Positions 59,587-64,000 of a DNA stretch of 64,000 nucleotides are shown one piece after another; within the stretch, counting starts at the first letter, position 1; each line of letters begins with the position of its first letter. Made by a program: the position numbers and the translations under genes. The notes below the pieces were generated by a model, which ran no database searches, had not been told where the DNA came from, and saw only the letters and a list, made by a program, of their open reading frames with translations. This DNA is from Pseudomonas helmanticensis (lineage in GTDB: Bacteria > Pseudomonadota > Gammaproteobacteria > Pseudomonadales > Pseudomonadaceae): contig NZ_FXUY01000001.1 of the NCBI RefSeq assembly GCF_900182985.1, positions 4,988,501 to 5,052,500 of the forward strand, given 5' to 3'.

Positions 59587-60015
59587 TTAGAACGGCTTGA
59601 CCACGACCAGAATTACGATAGCCAGCAATATCAGAACCGGCACTTCATTGAACCAGCGATAAAAGACATGGCTGCGGGTGTTCTCGCCACGGGCGAAACG
59701 TTTTACCTGCGCGCCGCACATATGGTGGTAGCCGATCAATAGAACCACGAGGGTCAGTTTGGCGTGAATCCAGCCACCCATGCTGAAGATGCCCGGGTTG
59801 AGGTAGATCAGCCAGCCGCCAAAGATCAGTGTGGCGATCATTGCCGGGCCCATGATGCCGCGATACAACTTGCGCTCCATGATGCTGAAGCGTTCTTTGC
59901 TGATCGTGTCTTCGCTTTGCGCGTGATAAACGAACAGTCGCGGCAGATAGAACAGTCCGGCAAACCAGCAAACGATGCTGACAATGTGAAAAGCTTTGAT
60001 CCATAGATAGAGCAT
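59587..60015 (-). CDS. hemJ: Protoporphyrinogen oxidase HemJ
   Basis: HemJ oxidises protoporphyrinogen IX in heme synthesis in bacteria that lack HemG or HemY. The 142-residue membrane protein has about four helices and the conserved His10 (KAFHIVS) and Lys86 (WIHAKLTLV) important in studied members. Divergent from argC over 134 bases, as in P. aeruginosa. Confidence 0.88.
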   Translation of the reverse strand: MLYLWIKAFHIVSIVCWFAGLFYLPRLFVYHAQSEDTISKERFSIMERKLYRGIMGPAMIATLIFGGWLIYLNPGIFSMGGWIHAKLTLVVLLIGYHHMCGAQVKRFARGENTRSHVFYRWFNEVPVLILLAIVILVVVKPF

Positions 60016-60149
60016 TTTTAGTTATTCCAGGTTCACGGTAAGCCGGATAGTAGAGGCTTGAGCGTCCGCACGTCACCTTGACGGTTGTCGCAGGGGCGCG
60101 CGGCCCCTATTATCGACGGCTTTCCAGTGGGTTCGTTGAGGGCAGGTTT

Positions 60150-61184
60150 ATGGTCAAGGTCGGTATCGTCGGCGGCACGGGTTACACCGGTGTCGAACTG
60201 CTGCGTCTGTTGGCACAGCATCCGCAGGCAGAAGTGGTGGTGATCACTTCCCGATCCGAGGCTGGCCTGCCTGTGGCTGACATGTACCCGAACCTGCGCG
60301 GTCACTACGACGGCCTGGCTTTCAGCGTGCCGGACATCAAGACCCTGGGCGCTTGCGACGTGGTGTTTTTCGCGACTCCGCACGGTGTTGCTCATGCCTT
60401 GGCTGGCGAACTGCTCGCTGCCGGCACCAAGGTGATCGATTTGTCGGCGGACTTCCGTCTGCAGGACGCTGAGGAATGGGCCAAGTGGTACGGTCAGCCG
60501 CACGGCGCGCCAGAGTTGCTGGACGAAGCGGTTTATGGCCTGCCGGAAGTCAATCGCGAGCAGATCAAAAAAGCTCGCCTGATCGCCGTGCCGGGCTGCT
60601 ATCCAACCGCTACGCAGTTGGGGTTCCTGCCGCTGCTGGAAGCCGGTCTGGCGGATACTTCGCGTCTGATCGCCGACTGCAAATCCGGCGTCAGCGGTGC
60701 CGGTCGTGGCGCCTCTGTAGGTTCGTTGTACTCCGAGACGTCGGAAAGCATGAAGGCTTACGCGGTGAAAGGTCACCGTCACCTGCCGGAAATTCGCCAG
60801 GGCCTGCGTCGCGCAGCGGGTAAGGACGTTGGCCTTACTTTCGTTCCGCACCTGACGCCGATGATCCGTGGCATTCACTCCACGCTCTACGCGACTGTGG
60901 TTGATCGCTCGGTGGATCTGCAGGCGCTGTTTGAAAAGCGTTATGCCAACGAGCCGTTCGTCGATGTGATGCCGGCTGGCAGCCATCCGGAAACCCGTAG
61001 TGTGCGCGGCGCCAACGTTTGCCGGATCGCGGTGCATCGTCCGCAGGATGGCGACTTGGTGGTGGTGCTGTCGGTGATCGACAATCTGGTCAAAGGCGCT
61101 TCGGGCCAGGCGGTACAGAACATGAACATCCTGTTCGGGCTGGACGAGCGTTTCGGTCTGTCGCACGCCGGTATGCTGCCGTAA
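60150..61184 (+). CDS. argC: N-acetyl-gamma-glutamyl-phosphate reductase ArgC
   Basis: ArgC makes N-acetylglutamate semialdehyde with NADPH in arginine synthesis. The 344-residue protein has [18 protein letters not shown] at its N-terminus and the catalytic Cys150 in [15 protein letters not shown] 60150 matches the family start; the open frame upstream to 60078 is 5' untranslated. Single-gene unit with its own terminator. Confidence 0.98.
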   Translation: MVKVGIVGGTGYTGVELLRLLAQHPQAEVVVITSRSEAGLPVADMYPNLRGHYDGLAFSVPDIKTLGACDVVFFATPHGVAHALAGELLAAGTKVIDLSADFRLQDAEEWAKWYGQPHGAPELLDEAVYGLPEVNREQIKKARLIAVPGCYPTATQLGFLPLLEAGLADTSRLIADCKSGVSGAGRGASVGSLYSETSESMKAYAVKGHRHLPEIRQGLRRAAGKDVGLTFVPHLTPMIRGIHSTLYATVVDRSVDLQALFEKRYANEPFVDVMPAGSHPETRSVRGANVCRIAVHRPQDGDLVVVLSVIDNLVKGASGQAVQNMNILFGLDERFGLSHAGMLP

Positions 61185-61202
61185 CACTTTAATCTGTACA
61201 GC

Positions 61203-61230
61203 AAAAAGGCCCGTCATTCGGGCCTTTTTG
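61203..61230 (+). terminator. Intrinsic terminator after argC
   Basis: AAAAAGGCCCG and CGGGCCTTTTT form an 11-bp stem with loop TCATT, 18 bases past the argC stop. Confidence 0.92.
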
Positions 61231-61275
61231 CATTCTCGACCATGGGTCGGGTTTATTGATATACCGTAACAATAG

Positions 61276-61305
61276 TTGACCGATTTTCTAGGACAAGCGG
61301 ATAAT
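61276..61305 (+). promoter_or_regulatory. Sigma-70-like promoter of erpA
   Basis: TTGACC (61276-61281), an 18-base spacer and GATAAT (61300-61305) match the housekeeping consensus at five of six positions each. The start point near 61312 leaves a 41-base leader before erpA. No IscR-type site could be confirmed. Confidence 0.6.
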
Positions 61306-61352
61306 GCGCGTCATCACGCATTATGGCGGCGTAACGCCGGGAGATAGTCAGC

Positions 61353-61703
61353 ATGAGCGTCGAATCCTTCACCCCCACGGCTTTGCAATTCACCCAAGGT
61401 GCTGCGCACAAGGTGAAGAGCCTGGTCGATGAAGAGGGGAATGATCGCTTGAAGCTGCGCGTATTCGTTACGGGCGGCGGTTGTTCAGGGTTTCAATACG
61501 GTTTCACCTTCGATGAAGATGTGGCCGAGGACGACACCATCGTCGAACGCGAAGGCGTAAGTCTGGTGGTTGATCCGATGAGCTTCCAGTACCTGGCCGG
61601 TGCTGAAGTGGATTACCAGGAAGGTCTGGAAGGCTCGCGCTTCGTGATCAAGAACCCGAACGCCACCACGACTTGTGGTTGTGGGTCTTCGTTCTCGATC
61701 TGA
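61353..61703 (+). CDS. erpA: Iron-sulfur cluster insertion protein ErpA
   Basis: This A-type carrier hands 4Fe-4S or 2Fe-2S clusters to apoproteins, for example IspG and IspH. The 116-residue protein has the three ligand cysteines Cys44 ([12 protein letters not shown]), Cys108 and Cys110 ([11 protein letters not shown]). It is flanked by its own promoter and a shared terminator, so it is transcribed alone. Confidence 0.96.
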   Translation: MSVESFTPTALQFTQGAAHKVKSLVDEEGNDRLKLRVFVTGGGCSGFQYGFTFDEDVAEDDTIVEREGVSLVVDPMSFQYLAGAEVDYQEGLEGSRFVIKNPNATTTCGCGSSFSI

Positions 61704-61724
61704 TCGTTTTTCGTTCCAGATAAC

Positions 61725-61760
61725 AAAACGCCGCAGAGCCTTACGGTTCTGCGGCGTTTT
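61725..61760. terminator. Bidirectional terminator between erpA and anmK
   Basis: AAAACGCCGCAGAGCC and GGTTCTGCGGCGTTTT form a 16-bp stem (one G-U pair) with loop TTAC. A and T runs on both sides let it stop erpA (plus) and anmK (minus). Confidence 0.92.
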
Positions 61761-61776
61761 GCTGTGTGCGATTTAG

Positions 61777-62871
<1,095 letters not shown>

Positions 62872-64000
62872 TTAGCGCTTGCTCGAAGCCAGCATCGTGG
62901 CCTTCTCTTGATCCATACGCGCCATCAACGGCTGACTCTGAGCAAGGAAGCGAGCGCGCTCGGCTTTGGCGATCGGATCGGCCATTGGCAGCTTCTGACC
63001 CAGTGGATCGACGTGAACGCCGTTGACCTGGAATTCATAGTGCAAGTGCGGGCCGGTGGACAGGCCGGTAGTGCCGATATAGCCAATCACTTGACCTTGC
63101 TTGACGGTGCCGCCGGTTTTCACGCCTTTGGCGAAGCCCTGCATGTGGCCATACAGCGTACGGTAAGTGTTGCCGTGCTGAATGATCACGGTGTTGCCGT
63201 AGCCACCACGACGGCCAGCCAGCAGCACTTTGCCGTCACCGGCCGCCTTGATTGGCGTACCGCGAGGTGCGGCGTAATCGACGCCTTTGTGGGCGCGGAT
63301 CTTGTTGAGGATAGGGTGCTTGCGGCCCATGGAGAACTTCGAACTGATGCGGGCGAAGTCCACCGGGGTGCGGATGAACGCCTTGCGCATGCTGTTGCCG
63401 TCTGCCGTGTAATAGCTGCTGTTGCCCTGTTTGTTGGTGTAACGCACGGCGGTGTAAGTCTTGCCGCGGTTAGTGAAGCGGGCCGACAGGATCGGGCCGG
63501 TACCGACGGCTTTACCGTTGACTACTTTCTGTTCGTAGATCACATCGAATTCGTCGCCAGGGCGGATGTCCTGGGCGAAGTCGACGTCGTAACCAAACAC
63601 GCTGGCCATGTCCATGGTCATGCTGTGAGACAGCCCGGCGCGGGCGGCGGACTGTGACAAGGAGCTGTTGATGACGCCGTGAACGTAAGCGGTGCGAACG
63701 GTCGGTTTTGCGGTGACGCGGTTGAACGCGTATCCCTTGTCATTCTTGGTCAGGGTGATGGTTTCAACGTCACTGACCTTGCTGTGCAGGCTGGTCAACT
63801 GGCCTTCAGGGTTCAGTTCGAACTCGAGTTTCTGGCCATGCTTGAGCTGGCTGAACTGTTTGGCCTGTTTGTCGCTGGCCAATACTTCATGCACGGCGGC
63901 GGCCGGCAAACCGACCTTTTCGAACAGTGTAGACAGCGTATCGCCCTTGGCGACGACGACTTCGCGATGGCCGGGAGACTTTGGTTTTTCAGCTGTTGGC
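62872..64000 (-). CDS. M23 family murein endopeptidase, MepM-like (5' end outside window)
   Basis: The C-terminal 375 or so residues of a LysM/M23 peptidase. An OapA/LysM-like segment (VVVAKGDTLSTLFEKVGL) lies near the window edge. The LytM zinc site follows: HKGVDYAAPRGTPI, YGHMQGFA and GPHLHYEFQVNG, so it should be active. MepM-like enzymes cut peptide cross-links and allow wall growth. The open frame continues unbroken to base 64000, so the start is outside. Partner of anmK, whose ATG follows three bases after this stop. The best P. aeruginosa match by position is the gene between anmK and tyrS. Confidence 0.9.
   Translation of the reverse strand, partial: PTAEKPKSPGHREVVVAKGDTLSTLFEKVGLPAAAVHEVLASDKQAKQFSQLKHGQKLEFELNPEGQLTSLHSKVSDVETITLTKNDKGYAFNRVTAKPTVRTAYVHGVINSSLSQSAARAGLSHSMTMDMASVFGYDVDFAQDIRPGDEFDVIYEQKVVNGKAVGTGPILSARFTNRGKTYTAVRYTNKQGNSSYYTADGNSMRKAFIRTPVDFARISSKFSMGRKHPILNKIRAHKGVDYAAPRGTPIKAAGDGKVLLAGRRGGYGNTVIIQHGNTYRTLYGHMQGFAKGVKTGGTVKQGQVIGYIGTTGLSTGPHLHYEFQVNGVHVDPLGQKLPMADPIAKAERARFLAQSQPLMARMDQEKATMLASSKR

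Overview
The window is ordinary chromosomal DNA from a Pseudomonas of the fluorescens/putida side of the genus. Evidence: high GC, a gene order that runs collinear with the P. aeruginosa stretch from rmcA and rpoD to the anmK region (recalled synteny, not searched), many fluorescens-type REP/REPIN repeats, the davB-davA lysine pair next to pqqF, and estA between trpE and trpG. I see no insertion sequence, prophage gene, CRISPR array or block of foreign base composition. The one possible mobile remnant is a structured RNA element beside the tRNA near 5.1 kb.

Left end (1-5.3 kb): a truncated pqqF, davA-davB (L-lysine to 5-aminovalerate) and an Lrp/AsnC regulator, all on the minus strand. Then comes a 570-base gene-free stretch with two candidate non-coding RNAs and a tRNA-Ile2(CAU). 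5.4-13.8 kb holds rmcA (c-di-GMP turnover) followed by rpoD-dnaG-rpsU, the macromolecular-synthesis operon. 14-17.9 kb: tsaD, plsY, folB-folK and cca. 18-22.8 kb: the stress-associated trio yeaG-yeaH-ycgB. 23.1-30.8 kb: glpE and the envelope/maintenance operon lptD-surA-pdxA-rsmA-apaG-apaH.

30.9-33.4 kb: amgK-murU-djlA, where the first two belong to the peptidoglycan-sugar recycling shunt that anmK (61.8-62.9 kb) also feeds. 34.5-42.4 kb: a sensor kinase and LuxR-type regulator (agtS-agtR) and a four-gene polyamine-type ABC importer (agtABCD), which by position and domain order match the P. aeruginosa 4-aminobutyrate/5-aminovalerate system. Since davBA makes 5-aminovalerate, both ends of one nutrient circuit lie in the window. 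42.7-52.1 kb: an iron-type alcohol dehydrogenase, rpe-gph-trpE, estA, then trpG-trpD-trpC. The last residues of Gph and a 28-codon reading frame before trpG are paralogous Trp-codon leader peptides, so gph appears to carry the trpE leader as its own C-terminus. 52.2-64 kb: a lipoate-ligase-like protein, vfr, an OsmC protein, speD, coq7, hinT, an SDR, a DUF805 protein, a nitronate monooxygenase-like protein, hemJ, argC, erpA, anmK and a truncated M23 peptidase.

The most interesting items are the paired trp leaders (one fused to gph), the two unannotated RNA candidates at 4.77-5.15 kb, and the likely link between lysine catabolism and the agt sensor/importer.
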